In this document: positions 34,501 to 42,829 of the stretch, piece after piece | Layout of the letters: each line of letters opens with the position of its first letter | Position numbering within the stretch: the stretch's first letter is position 1 | From: Bradyrhizobium diazoefficiens | GTDB taxonomy: Bacteria > Pseudomonadota > Alphaproteobacteria > Rhizobiales > Xanthobacteraceae | Direction: 5' to 3' | Assembly: GCF_018131185.1 (NCBI RefSeq) | Contig: NZ_JAFCJE010000013.1 | Span: forward strand, 1-64,000 | DNA: 64,000 nt | The notes under the pieces: model-generated | The model's database searches: none | Told to the model about the DNA's origin: nothing | Seen by the model: only the letters and a program-made list of their open reading frames with translations | Made by a program: the position numbers and the translations under genes

Positions 34501-34974
34501 ATGCGCGGTCGGGTAGCCGAAATAGACCAGAATGCCGTCGCCGACGAAACGGGCGGCAAAACCCTCGTAATGCTTCACCACGCGGACGCAGGTTTCGCGG
34601 AAGCTCGCGATCATGTCGCGGACGTCTTCCGGATCGAACTGCACGGAGAGCGAGGTGGAATCCACCATGTCACAGAACATGGTGGTGAGCTGACGCCGCT
34701 CGGCGCCGACCTCGGTGCGGATTTGCGGCCGCACCGTCGCCGCGGGCGCCTGCGCCGTTTCCGCCTCGAACAGCGCCGCCATCGCCCGTTGCAGCCGCTT
34801 GCGATCGCCAAGCGGCAATCCGAGCTCGACCAGATCGGATTCGGTCAGGTCACCCATGACGTCGAGATCAAGGCGGTGCTGTGCGAAGAGATCGGAGTAA
34901 TGGCCGAGGCCGATGCCCTCGAGCCAGCGCTTCAGCCCGCCTTCCGTTCCCGTGTCCGGCTCGTTCTCCAGCAT
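31510..34974 (-). CDS. SAM domain-class III cyclase-ATPase-TPR regulator
   Basis: The 1154-residue cytoplasmic protein has an N-terminal SAM domain (about 8-68), a cyclase homology domain (about 90-270; TTMFCDMVDST, ARFVGDGILVYFGYP, SAVGETVNLAARLQ), an STAND-type ATPase (Walker A GEPGIGKSR, about 325; Walker B-like LVIAFEDLHWID) and a long TPR C-terminus (about 650-1140). This architecture belongs to large signal-integrating ATPases. The cyclase lysine before GDG reads ARF, typical of this subgroup. ATG 34974 is preferred to an upstream start lacking a ribosome site. Divergent from the peptide synthetase. Confidence 0.9.
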   Translation of the reverse strand: MLENEPDTGTEGGLKRWLEGIGLGHYSDLFAQHRLDLDVMGDLTESDLVELGLPLGDRKRLQRAMAALFEAETAQAPAATVRPQIRTEVGAERRQLTTMFCDMVDSTSLSVQFDPEDVRDMIASFRETCVRVVKHYEGFAARFVGDGILVYFGYPTAHEDDAERAVRAGLEIVRVLSTARAIEPRGALSHSPAVRIGIATGLVVVGDLIGQGTEERDSAVGETVNLAARLQGLAPPNGVVISASTHSLLKGKFEFRNLGVHDLKGISEKAQAWHVMRASRVETRFAAAMGTRLTPLVNREEEIALLMGRWQQAKDGDGQVVVKFGEPGIGKSRIIQEIFERISGDRHGQVSFQCSPYYTSTALYPFAEQLRFSLGLDRDDPSALSLTSLETAIAAAHGDIEQITPLFAALLSIPTADRYPPLELSPQQQKDATVAALVNHFLGLAREMPLVIAFEDLHWIDPTSREVIDLLVDRVQNRPILVIITARSEFQPSWNAHSHITTLVLNRLSRQLRTTLVERVAGREMPKEVVEEIIVKTDGVPLFLEELTKTVLESNLLTERHGRYVLSGPWRQLAIPATLTDSLMARLDRMGPFKRIAQIGATIGREFSYETLHAVANTPAEQIEAALNHLEQAGLIMRRGHPPDALYSFKHVMIQNAAHDSLLHSERRKLHSRIAQVLAEMYPERTEREPELLAHHLTESGQSEGAASFWLKAGKQAARSGGNLEAIGHLRRGLSVVHANARMQGADEMELELRIALGNALISAKGYAVQEVEENYIRALELGQQLDDDEKAFAATRGLWVCHFIRADLSRAHDLSVELLKFAKRERLNERAQPAQQTGYLMEAHRSIAMTMLYRGRFAASQHHLHRCINLYSPDLHADLMERHGTDPGVVSLSYLGYLLWFLGRPDAARQHSEQAIANAEKIRHPFTLAFALVFGAYLCQHLRDVEGTRDYANRAMIIATEHSFLHWKQQAAILRGWALAQLGEADEGLSQMRFGLDEYEAMDSWLAGCWFRCLLAEAYAKVGMREAALRALDGALATARRTGDHSYLAEVYRLQGEITLSDGDPASTQEAVDLFTLSLEVARKQGALSWELRTAVSLARLSLDAGKREHASLLLVPIVGKFSEGFDTPDLKQAMELVNELGADALVANGPMR

Positions 34975-35117
34975 GGTGATTTCTGCCCGACCCTCATTCC
35001 GTCGAAGGGCTTCAGGGCGCCTCAACCACAGATTTTGGGCCCAAAACTTCACCTCAGACTGGACGCGTTCCCCAACTTCTTGGAAGAATAGCTCAATCGC
35101 ATCAAAAGGGAACGGAA

Positions 35118-38100
35118 TTGTCGGACGTCACACTCCCGGCCCTGGAGGAATCAGGCAGCATGGCGGCCGAAACGAAGATGTTCGCCGATATCGGTGGCCT
35201 TCTCGATTTCTACGCCCGAAAGACGCCGACGGCGCCCGCCCTGCTCGCCCCGGGCCGTCCGGCCCTCAACTACGGCGCGCTTGGCGCGGCCACGCAGGAT
35301 CTCGTCCGCGCGCTGCGCCGGCTCGGCATGACCCCTGCCGACCGCATCGCGGTCGCGCTGCCGCGCGGCGCCGACAGCGCGCTGGCGCTGATCGCGGTCG
35401 CATCGAGCTGCGCCTGCGTCCCCGTCAACCCCGATCTGACGGCTGACGAATTGCAGCGCTATTTCAGCGAACTGAAGCTGTCGGCGCTCGTGACGCAGAC
35501 CGACATGAGCCCTGCGAGCCGCGAGGCCGCCAAGGCGCTCGACATCGCGATCATCGATTTCGTGCCGGGGCCGCAGGACAATCTCGCCGGCTGCGCATTC
35601 GTTGGGCCGACAGTCCGGCCAGCGGCGACCGGCGGCGCCTCGCGCGACGACGACGATGCGTTCATCCTGTTGACGTCCGGCACGGCGGCGCGGCCGAAAA
35701 TGGTACCGCTGACACATCGCAACGTGTGCCTGTCCGCCGCCAATGCCGGCCGCGTGCTGTCGCTCACGTCCCACGATCGTCTGCTCAACGTCCTGCCGCT
35801 GTTTCACGCCCATGGTTTGATCTCCGGCCTGCTGACGGCGCTGGCTGCGGGCTCCAGCGTGATCTGCACCGACGGCTTCGACGCACTTTCCTTCTTCGGC
35901 TGGATGCGGGAGCTGCAGCCGACCTGGTACACCGCCGTGCCGACCATTCATCGCGCGCTGCTGACGGCGGCGGAATCCGACCCGGACCGCGCCCGATCAT
36001 CGTCGCTGCGCGTGATCCGTTCGGCCTCGGCCTCGCTCGCGCCCACGATCCTGCAAGGGCTGGAGGCGACGTTCGGCGTTCCCGTGCTCGAAACCTACGG
36101 CATGACCGAAGCCGCCTCGCAGATCGCGGCCAATCCGTTCGAGCTGCGCAAGGTCGGATCGGTCGGTCGCGCCGCCGGCCCCGAGATCGCGATCATGGAC
36201 GAGACCGGCCGCGGGCTTGCGAGCGGCGCGCAGGGCGAGATCATGCTGCGCGGACCGAACATGACCCGCGGCTACTATAATGACGAAGCGGCAACGCAGG
36301 CCGCGTTCCGCGACGGCTGGTTCCGGACTGGCGACCTCGGCTATCTCGATGGCGACGGCTATCTTTTCATCGTCGGGCGCATCAAGGACGTCATCAACCG
36401 CGGCGGGCAGAAGATCTCGCCTCTCGAAGTGGAAGAGGCCCTGCTCAGCCATCCGGCGGTGCTGGAGGCCGGCGTGTTCGCCGTCCCGCACGACAAGCTT
36501 GGCGAGAACGTTGCCGCCGTCGTGGTGCTGCGATCGGATGCCGAGGCGACCTCGGACCAGTTGCGCCAGTTCGTGCGAAGGCGGCTCGCAGCCTACAAGG
36601 TGCCTAGCCTGATCCGCAGCGTGGCAGCCCTGCCGAAGGGCGGCAGCGGCAAGGTCAAGCGTAACGCGCTCGCGGGGCTGATCAAGGCGGAGCACGCGGA
36701 CGATGCGCGGTTGCCACGCAACCCGCTGGAGACCCAGCTCGCCGCGATCTGGGCCGGTCTCCTGGAGCTGCCGCGGGTCGGCGTCGACCAGGACGTCTTC
36801 GCGCTCGGTGCTGATTCGCTCGCGGTGACACAGATGCGCTCGCGCCTGCGCGAACGCTTCAACGTCGACTTCTCGTTCGAGGACATTTTCGATTGCGCCA
36901 CCGTCGCCGCGCTTGCGGCCCGGCTCGGGACGGCGGCGAGCCGTCGCGAGACGGCACTGCCGGCCTGGCGGCGAGTGACGGCCGCAGAGGCGCCGCTCTC
37001 GTTCCAGCAGCAGCGCATGTACGTGCTCTCGCGGCTCGATCCGACGCGCTACAATTACAATGTGGTCGAGGTCGCAGCGTTCAGAGGCCTGATCGACGTC
37101 GCCGCGCTTCAGGCCAGTCTTGCCGCGGTCTGTGCGCGCCACGAGGCGCTGCGCTCGGTCATCGTCGAACGCCAGGGCGAGCCGTCGCAGCTCGTGCTGC
37201 AATCGGCGCCGCGGCTCGAGCGCGTCAAGCTCAAGCCCTGTGCTGCCGACAAACGGGCCGCAACGATCAGGCGCGAGGCACTCAAGCTCGCGCAATACCC
37301 TTTCGACCTGGCGCGCGAGCCGCTGCTGAAAGTCACGCTGCTGTCATTCGACAAGACGAGCCACGCGCTGGTGATCAACGTCCATCACCTCGTTACCGAC
37401 GGCTGGTCGCAGCGCCTGTTCTGGGAGGAGCTTGCAGCCCATTACGCCGCCGCACACAAAAGGAGCGTGGCGGCAGAGCCTTCGCCGGCTTTCCAATATC
37501 GCGACTTTGCGCTCTGGCAACAGAGCTGGGCGCAGACGCCGGCCGCAAAGGACCAGCTCGACTATTGGCGGACCCAGCTCGACGGCGTCACGACGCTGCC
37601 GCTGCGGACCGACCGTCCAAGGCCTGAGGTCTGGAGCGGTCACGGCGCCCGCCACTATCTCGAATTCTCCAGGACGCAGTCGGCCGAACTGCGCGCGTTC
37701 AGCCAGAACCAGGGCGTCACGCCTTTCATGACGCTGCTCGCCGCCTTCCAGTGCCTGCTATTCCGCCACACCGGGCATGAGGATGTCGCAACGGGATCGC
37801 TGATTGCCAACCGCAACCAGATCGAGAGCGAGCGCCTGATCGGGCTGTTCGCCAACACCCTGATCCTGCGCAACGATTTTGGCGGCGATCCGAGCTTCAG
37901 CGAATTGCTGCGGCGGGTCCGGCAAGTCACCCTCGATGCCTACCGCAACCAGGACCTTGCGATCGAGGAGGTGCTGCGCGCGCTGCAGGTCGCGCGGCGG
38001 AGCGATGGCAATCCGCTGTTCCGGATCATGTTCATCCTCCAGAACGCCTCGATCGAGGCTGCACGCTTCCCGGGCCTGTCGACGCGGCGGCTGGAAGTCG

Positions 38101-41100
38101 ATCCCGAGGTGGCACGCTTCGACATCACGCTCGAGCTGGTCGAGGCCGACGGCCGCTTCACCGGCTTCTTCGAATACGCCACCGATCTGTTCGACGCCGC
38201 GACGATCGAGGCCATGGCGGCCCAGTTCAAGTCCGTGCTGAAGGCCGCCATCGCCAATCCGGAGCAGCGCATCTCGCGCCTGCCGCTCCTCAACGAGACC
38301 GAACGCCGGCAATTGCTGGCGGCAGGCCGCGGCGTGCCGGCCAATTTCACCACAAGCGGCAATTTGAGCGAGCGCTTCGACCGTCAGGCCAGGAAGACGC
38401 CGAACGCGATTGCGGTGTCGGACGGGCGCGCATCCCTGAGCTATCGCGAACTGGCCCGCCGCAGCCAGGCGATCGCGCGCTGGCTGGCGCGCGAAGGCGT
38501 CGGCGCTGAGAGCGTGGTGGCCTTGCTTGCGGATCGCGGGCCCGACCTGCTCGCCGCGATGATCGGCGTGCAGCGCGCGGGCGCGGCCTTCCTCAATCTC
38601 GACCCCGATCAGCCGCCAGCGCGGCTCGCGACCATTCTGGGATCGAGCTGCGCCCGCATGCTGCTGACCGGACGGGCCCGGTCCGCCATGGTCGAGACGC
38701 TGCTCGCTCCGCTGGTCGAGCGCATTCCGGTGGCCGAGCTCGAAGACACGATCGCATCGGCAGCGGCCAAGCCGGCCCGCGCCGCGCGGCGCGCGGCCTC
38801 CAGCCTTGCTTATCTCATCTATACATCGGGCTCCTCCGGCGCGCCGAAGGGCGTCATGATCGAGCAGCGCGGCCTGTCGAACCATCTGGCCTCGCTCGTC
38901 TCCGAGCTCGGCCTCTGCTCCAGGGACGTGATCGCGCAGACCGCGCCGCAGAGCTTTGTCATATCGGTCTGGCAGTTCCTGGCGGGGCCGATGGTCGGCG
39001 CGCGTGTGCATGTCTGCGACAATACGATCGTGCAGGACCCGATCCTGCTGGCGCGGGAGATCGAGCGCGAAGGTATCACCGTGCTCGAGATCGTCCCATC
39101 GCTCTTGCGCGTCGTGGTCGATCGGATGAACGAGGGACAGGTCCGGCGCGCCTTCGCCGGATTGCGGCTGCTGATTTCGACCGGCGAGCCGTTGCCTGTC
39201 GACCTCTGCCGGGCCTGGTTCGCCCAGTGCCCGAAAGTGCCGCTCATCAACGCCTATGGCGCTTCGGAATGTTCCGACGACGTCTCCCTGCATCGCCTGA
39301 CCAGGGCGCCGGCGATCACGACCGGCATCGTCCCGGTCGGTGCAGCGCTGCCGAACACCCAGCTCTACGTGCTCGATGCGAATCTCCAGCCGCAGCCGGT
39401 CGGCGTGACCGGCGAGCTCTGCATCGGCGGCGCGGGTGTCGGCCGCGGCTATATCAACGATCCCGCGCAGAGCCGGCAGCGATTCCTGCCCGATCCGTTC
39501 TCGCGCCAGGCAGGCAGCCGGCTTTACCGCACCGGCGACCTCGCGCGTCGCCGCGCCGACGGCACGATCGAATGCCTCGGCCGCGCCGACCATCAGGTCA
39601 AGGTCCGCGGCTACCGCATCGAGCTCAAGGAGATCGAGATCGCGCTCGCCGATCATCCCGGCGTGCGGGCCGGCATCGTCGAGCCGCGCCGCGAGGCGAG
39701 CGGCGACGTCCGGCTGATCGCCCATATCGTCGCAAGCCCCGACAGCCGGAGCAGCGCCAGCGAGCTGCGCGATTTCCTCAAGAGCCGGCTGCCGGGCCAC
39801 GCCATCCCGTCCGCATTCCTGTTCCTGGATCACGTTCCGCTCAACGCCCACGGCAAGATCGACCGGTCCGCGCTGCTGGCGCCGGCGCAGCAGGAATCGT
39901 CCGAACCGGATGCGACCGTGCCGGCGCGGCGCTTCACCGAAAAGGTGCTCTCCGACATCTGGATCGACCTGCTCAGGGTGGACAGCGTCGGCGTCACCGA
40001 CAATTTCTTCGACCTCGGCGGCCATTCGCTGCTGGCGGGCCAGACGATGGCGCGTGTCGCGCGGGCGCTCGGGGTGTCGCTGCCGATCAAGACCATCTTC
40101 GAAGCACCGACGATCGAAGGACTTGCCCGGCGGGTCGACCAGGCCATGACGGAGGCGCCGCGCAAGCCTGGCGCAAGCATGTCGGGCCTGGCTGAAGCAA
40201 GACCGACCGACGGCGGCGGGCCGACGCTCTCGATTGCGCAGGACCAGATGCTGCGGATCGAGCAGAGCCTCCCGGGGTTGCCGCTGTTCAACCTGCCCTT
40301 CGCCTTCCGTCTCCAGGGTCCGCTCGATGCGACCGCCCTGGCGCAGGCGATCGACGATGTGGTCAATCGCCACGAATCGCTGCGGACCGCGTTCGGCTGG
40401 AACGGCGAGGAGCCTGTCCGTCACGTCGCCGCACCGGGCACCCTCGGCCGTGTCCTGACCATCGAGACGATCGGCGACGGCCAACCCCACAACAACAAGC
40501 GGCGCAGAGCCCTGGAGCAGAGGAAGGTCGATCTCCTGATCCAGCACGAGACCTATGGCCCAATCGACCCCACGCGCGCGCCCCTGCTGCGTGTCAGGCT
40601 GTTGCGGATCCACGACGCCGATCATGTCCTGTTGCTGACGCTGCATCACGCCATTGTCGACGGCTGGTCGATCGGTGTGCTGTTCGAGGAGGTGTCGAGC
40701 CGCTATGCGGCGCTGTCCGGACATCCGTCGGCGCCGCTACCAACGCCGCCTCCGGCCTTTTCGGACGTCTCTCGCTGGCAGCGCTGGTGGTGCGGCACCG
40801 ATGCTGCTCGCCGCCAGGCTGCCGACTGGACGGAGAATTTGCGCGGCGCGGCCCCCCTCTTCGACGGCAAATCAACCCCAGGCGCGTCCAGCGGGCACCA
40901 TCCGGTCAGCCTCGAGCCCGAGTTGATCGGGCGGCTCAAGACGTTCGCCAGCCAGCACAACGGCACGCTCTTCATGGGCCTGCTCACCGGCCTGAAGACC
41001 CTGCTGCTCGCCCGGACGGGCCGCACCGACATCGCGGTCGCCACCGCCATGGCCAATCGCGCCCAGCCGGACACCGACCGGATCGTCGGCCCGTTCGAGA

Positions 41101-41567
41101 ACACGGTGATCATCCGCACCACAATCACGCCCGAGCTGTCGTTCGCGCAAGCGTTGACACGGGTGCGCCAGAGTGTGCTCAACGCCCATGCGCGGCAAGA
41201 GCTGCCGTTCAACCTCCTCGCCGACCATCTGGAGCGGGAAGGGATCGATCCGGCCTCGCTGCTCCAGGTCTACTTCACGCTGCAAAATCCACTGCGTCAG
41301 CCGCTCGATTTGCCGGATCTCGCGACCCAATCGATCGGCAACATCACGCGCGAAGGCCAGCCGGTGCTGCCGATCGACCAGACCTGGCTGTCGCTGATGC
41401 TCAAGGAGCGCCCGACCGGAATCACCGGCTCGTGCAATTACAAGCGCGAATTGCTGGACGGCCATTTGGTCGGCGCGTGGATGAAGGATCTCGTCGTGCT
41501 CCTGGCGACTGCCATCGCCCAACCCAACTTGCCGCTCGGCCGATTGCTCGCTCGCAAGGCGGCATGA
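35118..41567 (+). CDS. Nonribosomal peptide synthetase, A-PCP-C-A-PCP-C
   Basis: The 2149-residue protein starts at TTG 35118, preceded by AAAAGGGAACGG. Domains in order: adenylation 1 (about 25-530; TSGTAARPK, LETYGMTEA, GSGKVKRNAL), carrier (Ser near 568 in GADSLAV), condensation (HHLVTDGWS near 756), adenylation 2 (about 1080-1580; YTSGSSGAPKG, NAYGASECSD, HGKIDRSAL), carrier (Ser near 1637 in GGHSLLA) and a final condensation domain (HHAIVDGWS near 1843). No thioesterase or reductase follows. Adenylation 1 resembles acyl-CoA synthetases (AAE3/FadD type) and may load an acid rather than an amino acid. The product is unknown. Confidence 0.95.
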   Translation: MSDVTLPALEESGSMAAETKMFADIGGLLDFYARKTPTAPALLAPGRPALNYGALGAATQDLVRALRRLGMTPADRIAVALPRGADSALALIAVASSCACVPVNPDLTADELQRYFSELKLSALVTQTDMSPASREAAKALDIAIIDFVPGPQDNLAGCAFVGPTVRPAATGGASRDDDDAFILLTSGTAARPKMVPLTHRNVCLSAANAGRVLSLTSHDRLLNVLPLFHAHGLISGLLTALAAGSSVICTDGFDALSFFGWMRELQPTWYTAVPTIHRALLTAAESDPDRARSSSLRVIRSASASLAPTILQGLEATFGVPVLETYGMTEAASQIAANPFELRKVGSVGRAAGPEIAIMDETGRGLASGAQGEIMLRGPNMTRGYYNDEAATQAAFRDGWFRTGDLGYLDGDGYLFIVGRIKDVINRGGQKISPLEVEEALLSHPAVLEAGVFAVPHDKLGENVAAVVVLRSDAEATSDQLRQFVRRRLAAYKVPSLIRSVAALPKGGSGKVKRNALAGLIKAEHADDARLPRNPLETQLAAIWAGLLELPRVGVDQDVFALGADSLAVTQMRSRLRERFNVDFSFEDIFDCATVAALAARLGTAASRRETALPAWRRVTAAEAPLSFQQQRMYVLSRLDPTRYNYNVVEVAAFRGLIDVAALQASLAAVCARHEALRSVIVERQGEPSQLVLQSAPRLERVKLKPCAADKRAATIRREALKLAQYPFDLAREPLLKVTLLSFDKTSHALVINVHHLVTDGWSQRLFWEELAAHYAAAHKRSVAAEPSPAFQYRDFALWQQSWAQTPAAKDQLDYWRTQLDGVTTLPLRTDRPRPEVWSGHGARHYLEFSRTQSAELRAFSQNQGVTPFMTLLAAFQCLLFRHTGHEDVATGSLIANRNQIESERLIGLFANTLILRNDFGGDPSFSELLRRVRQVTLDAYRNQDLAIEEVLRALQVARRSDGNPLFRIMFILQNASIEAARFPGLSTRRLEVDPEVARFDITLELVEADGRFTGFFEYATDLFDAATIEAMAAQFKSVLKAAIANPEQRISRLPLLNETERRQLLAAGRGVPANFTTSGNLSERFDRQARKTPNAIAVSDGRASLSYRELARRSQAIARWLAREGVGAESVVALLADRGPDLLAAMIGVQRAGAAFLNLDPDQPPARLATILGSSCARMLLTGRARSAMVETLLAPLVERIPVAELEDTIASAAAKPARAARRAASSLAYLIYTSGSSGAPKGVMIEQRGLSNHLASLVSELGLCSRDVIAQTAPQSFVISVWQFLAGPMVGARVHVCDNTIVQDPILLAREIEREGITVLEIVPSLLRVVVDRMNEGQVRRAFAGLRLLISTGEPLPVDLCRAWFAQCPKVPLINAYGASECSDDVSLHRLTRAPAITTGIVPVGAALPNTQLYVLDANLQPQPVGVTGELCIGGAGVGRGYINDPAQSRQRFLPDPFSRQAGSRLYRTGDLARRRADGTIECLGRADHQVKVRGYRIELKEIEIALADHPGVRAGIVEPRREASGDVRLIAHIVASPDSRSSASELRDFLKSRLPGHAIPSAFLFLDHVPLNAHGKIDRSALLAPAQQESSEPDATVPARRFTEKVLSDIWIDLLRVDSVGVTDNFFDLGGHSLLAGQTMARVARALGVSLPIKTIFEAPTIEGLARRVDQAMTEAPRKPGASMSGLAEARPTDGGGPTLSIAQDQMLRIEQSLPGLPLFNLPFAFRLQGPLDATALAQAIDDVVNRHESLRTAFGWNGEEPVRHVAAPGTLGRVLTIETIGDGQPHNNKRRRALEQRKVDLLIQHETYGPIDPTRAPLLRVRLLRIHDADHVLLLTLHHAIVDGWSIGVLFEEVSSRYAALSGHPSAPLPTPPPAFSDVSRWQRWWCGTDAARRQAADWTENLRGAAPLFDGKSTPGASSGHHPVSLEPELIGRLKTFASQHNGTLFMGLLTGLKTLLLARTGRTDIAVATAMANRAQPDTDRIVGPFENTVIIRTTITPELSFAQALTRVRQSVLNAHARQELPFNLLADHLEREGIDPASLLQVYFTLQNPLRQPLDLPDLATQSIGNITREGQPVLPIDQTWLSLMLKERPTGITGSCNYKRELLDGHLVGAWMKDLVVLLATAIAQPNLPLGRLLARKAA

Positions 41568-41696
41568 CGACCGCGCCATGACGGCTCACTCGTCAAAGCT
41601 GTGCATGACCAAGTTGCATCTTGATTATTTGACGCCACCGCGCAAGATTATTCCTGCGTTTCCATTTGGACGATTATTTTCAACCGGGGGAGTGTT

Positions 41697-41864
41697 ATGG
41701 GTTTCATCAAATTTACCAAAGGTACCGCGTTGAGCGACAAGGACCGCAAGGCCCTCCTGAAGCTGCTGAGTGCCGAGAAGAAGAAGCTGCAGTCCGCCCT
41801 GAAGGACGTCGATGCCAGCCTGTCGGTGCTGAGCGGCGCGAAGAAAGCCAAGAAGAAGAAGTAA
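41697..41864 (+). CDS. 55-residue lysine-rich protein between NRPS and PPTase
   Basis: The peptide reads MGFIKFTKGTALSDKDRKALLKLLSAEKKKLQ, continues as a heptad-like helix (SALKDVDASLSVLSG) and ends in KKAKKKK. GGGGGAG lies seven bases before the ATG. It is net strongly positive, with no cysteine, signal or membrane segment. It sits between the synthetase and the phosphopantetheinyl transferase. It is not an MbtH-like protein (no NxExQxSxWP). Possible roles include nucleic acid or carrier-protein binding, or no relation to the pathway. Confidence 0.75.
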   Translation: MGFIKFTKGTALSDKDRKALLKLLSAEKKKLQSALKDVDASLSVLSGAKKAKKKK

Positions 41865-42097
41865 GATTCGTCGGCCGGGACGCCGTACGACTCTTCAGGC
41901 TTCACTTTCGGACATGGGCCGCTCGTGTATCGAGCCGGGGTCTCGCACAAGCTTGCGCCTGTAAACCGGCCTGCAAATCGACAAGAAATCGCCCGGGTGG
42001 ACCGCTAGAAGCGGTCTGCTTGGATGATTCTTGCTCAGTTGTTTCTTCCGTCGGGGCCGGGGATTTTCCCTCGGCCTGACGCAATAGGCCCCAATTG

Positions 42098-42829
42098 ATG
42101 GCGGACGACAGAATTGAACTCTTTGTCGGACTGATCGAGTCCATTGACGTGCCGGGCGCGGTCGATACGTGCCGACGGCTGCTTTCGGTGGACGAACGGG
42201 CGCGGGCCGATCGCTTCATGTTCGAGCGGCATCGACGGCAGTATATTTTCGCGCACGCCATGCTGCGCCTGGCGCTGTCGCAGGTCGCCTCCAACGTCGC
42301 TCCCTCCGACTGGTCCTTTGGAGCCGGGCGCTACGGGCGGCCGTTTGTCGCAGCGCCCGCGACCTCGACCGCGCTGCATTTCAGCCTGTCTCACGCCGAC
42401 GGCTGCGTCGCCTGCGTCGTGTCGAGGCATGAGACCGTCGGCGTCGACGTCGAAACCGTGTCGCGGCGGGTGGCGCCGCTGTCCACTGCGCTTCGCTTCT
42501 TTGCGCCGGAGGAGGTCGAAACGCTGCGCGGACTGCCGGAGCCGGCCGCGATCGAGCGCTTCTTCGACTATTGGACGCTCAAGGAGGCCTATCTGAAGGC
42601 CAGGGGCTTTGGGCTCAATTTGCCGCTCGACGCCTTCGCGATGCAGGTGTCGCGCGAGGGCATCGAGATCAGCTTCAAGCCCGATATCGCCGACGATCCC
42701 GACGGCTGGCGCTTTTCGCTGTGCTCGCCGTCGCCCTCTCATCGCCTCGCGATCGCCGACGGCTCCCGCGCGAACGGCGGCCTTCCCATCAGCCGCAATG
42801 CCTGGCCGCTCCAGGAAGCGGCTGAATGA
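42098..42829 (+). CDS. Sfp-type 4'-phosphopantetheinyl transferase
   Basis: The 243-residue protein has the Sfp signature: VGVDVETVSRR (magnesium Asp) and FFDYWTLKEAYLKARGFGL (Glu and Lys). It should attach phosphopantetheine from CoA to the two carrier serines of the adjacent synthetase. The frame opens with TTG-ATG; ATG 42098 is used. The ribosome site is weak. Its TGA overlaps the ATG of the monooxygenase gene. Sfp-type enzymes can be broad, so it may serve other carriers too. Confidence 0.95.
   Translation: MADDRIELFVGLIESIDVPGAVDTCRRLLSVDERARADRFMFERHRRQYIFAHAMLRLALSQVASNVAPSDWSFGAGRYGRPFVAAPATSTALHFSLSHADGCVACVVSRHETVGVDVETVSRRVAPLSTALRFFAPEEVETLRGLPEPAAIERFFDYWTLKEAYLKARGFGLNLPLDAFAMQVSREGIEISFKPDIADDPDGWRFSLCSPSPSHRLAIADGSRANGGLPISRNAWPLQEAAE

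Noticed and set aside
37758..40724. A 988-codon open frame on the minus strand opposite the NRPS gene
   Set aside because: It is the antisense shadow of a GC-rich gene: arginine-, glutamine- and aspartate-rich, with no domain, while the plus strand holds complete NRPS motifs.
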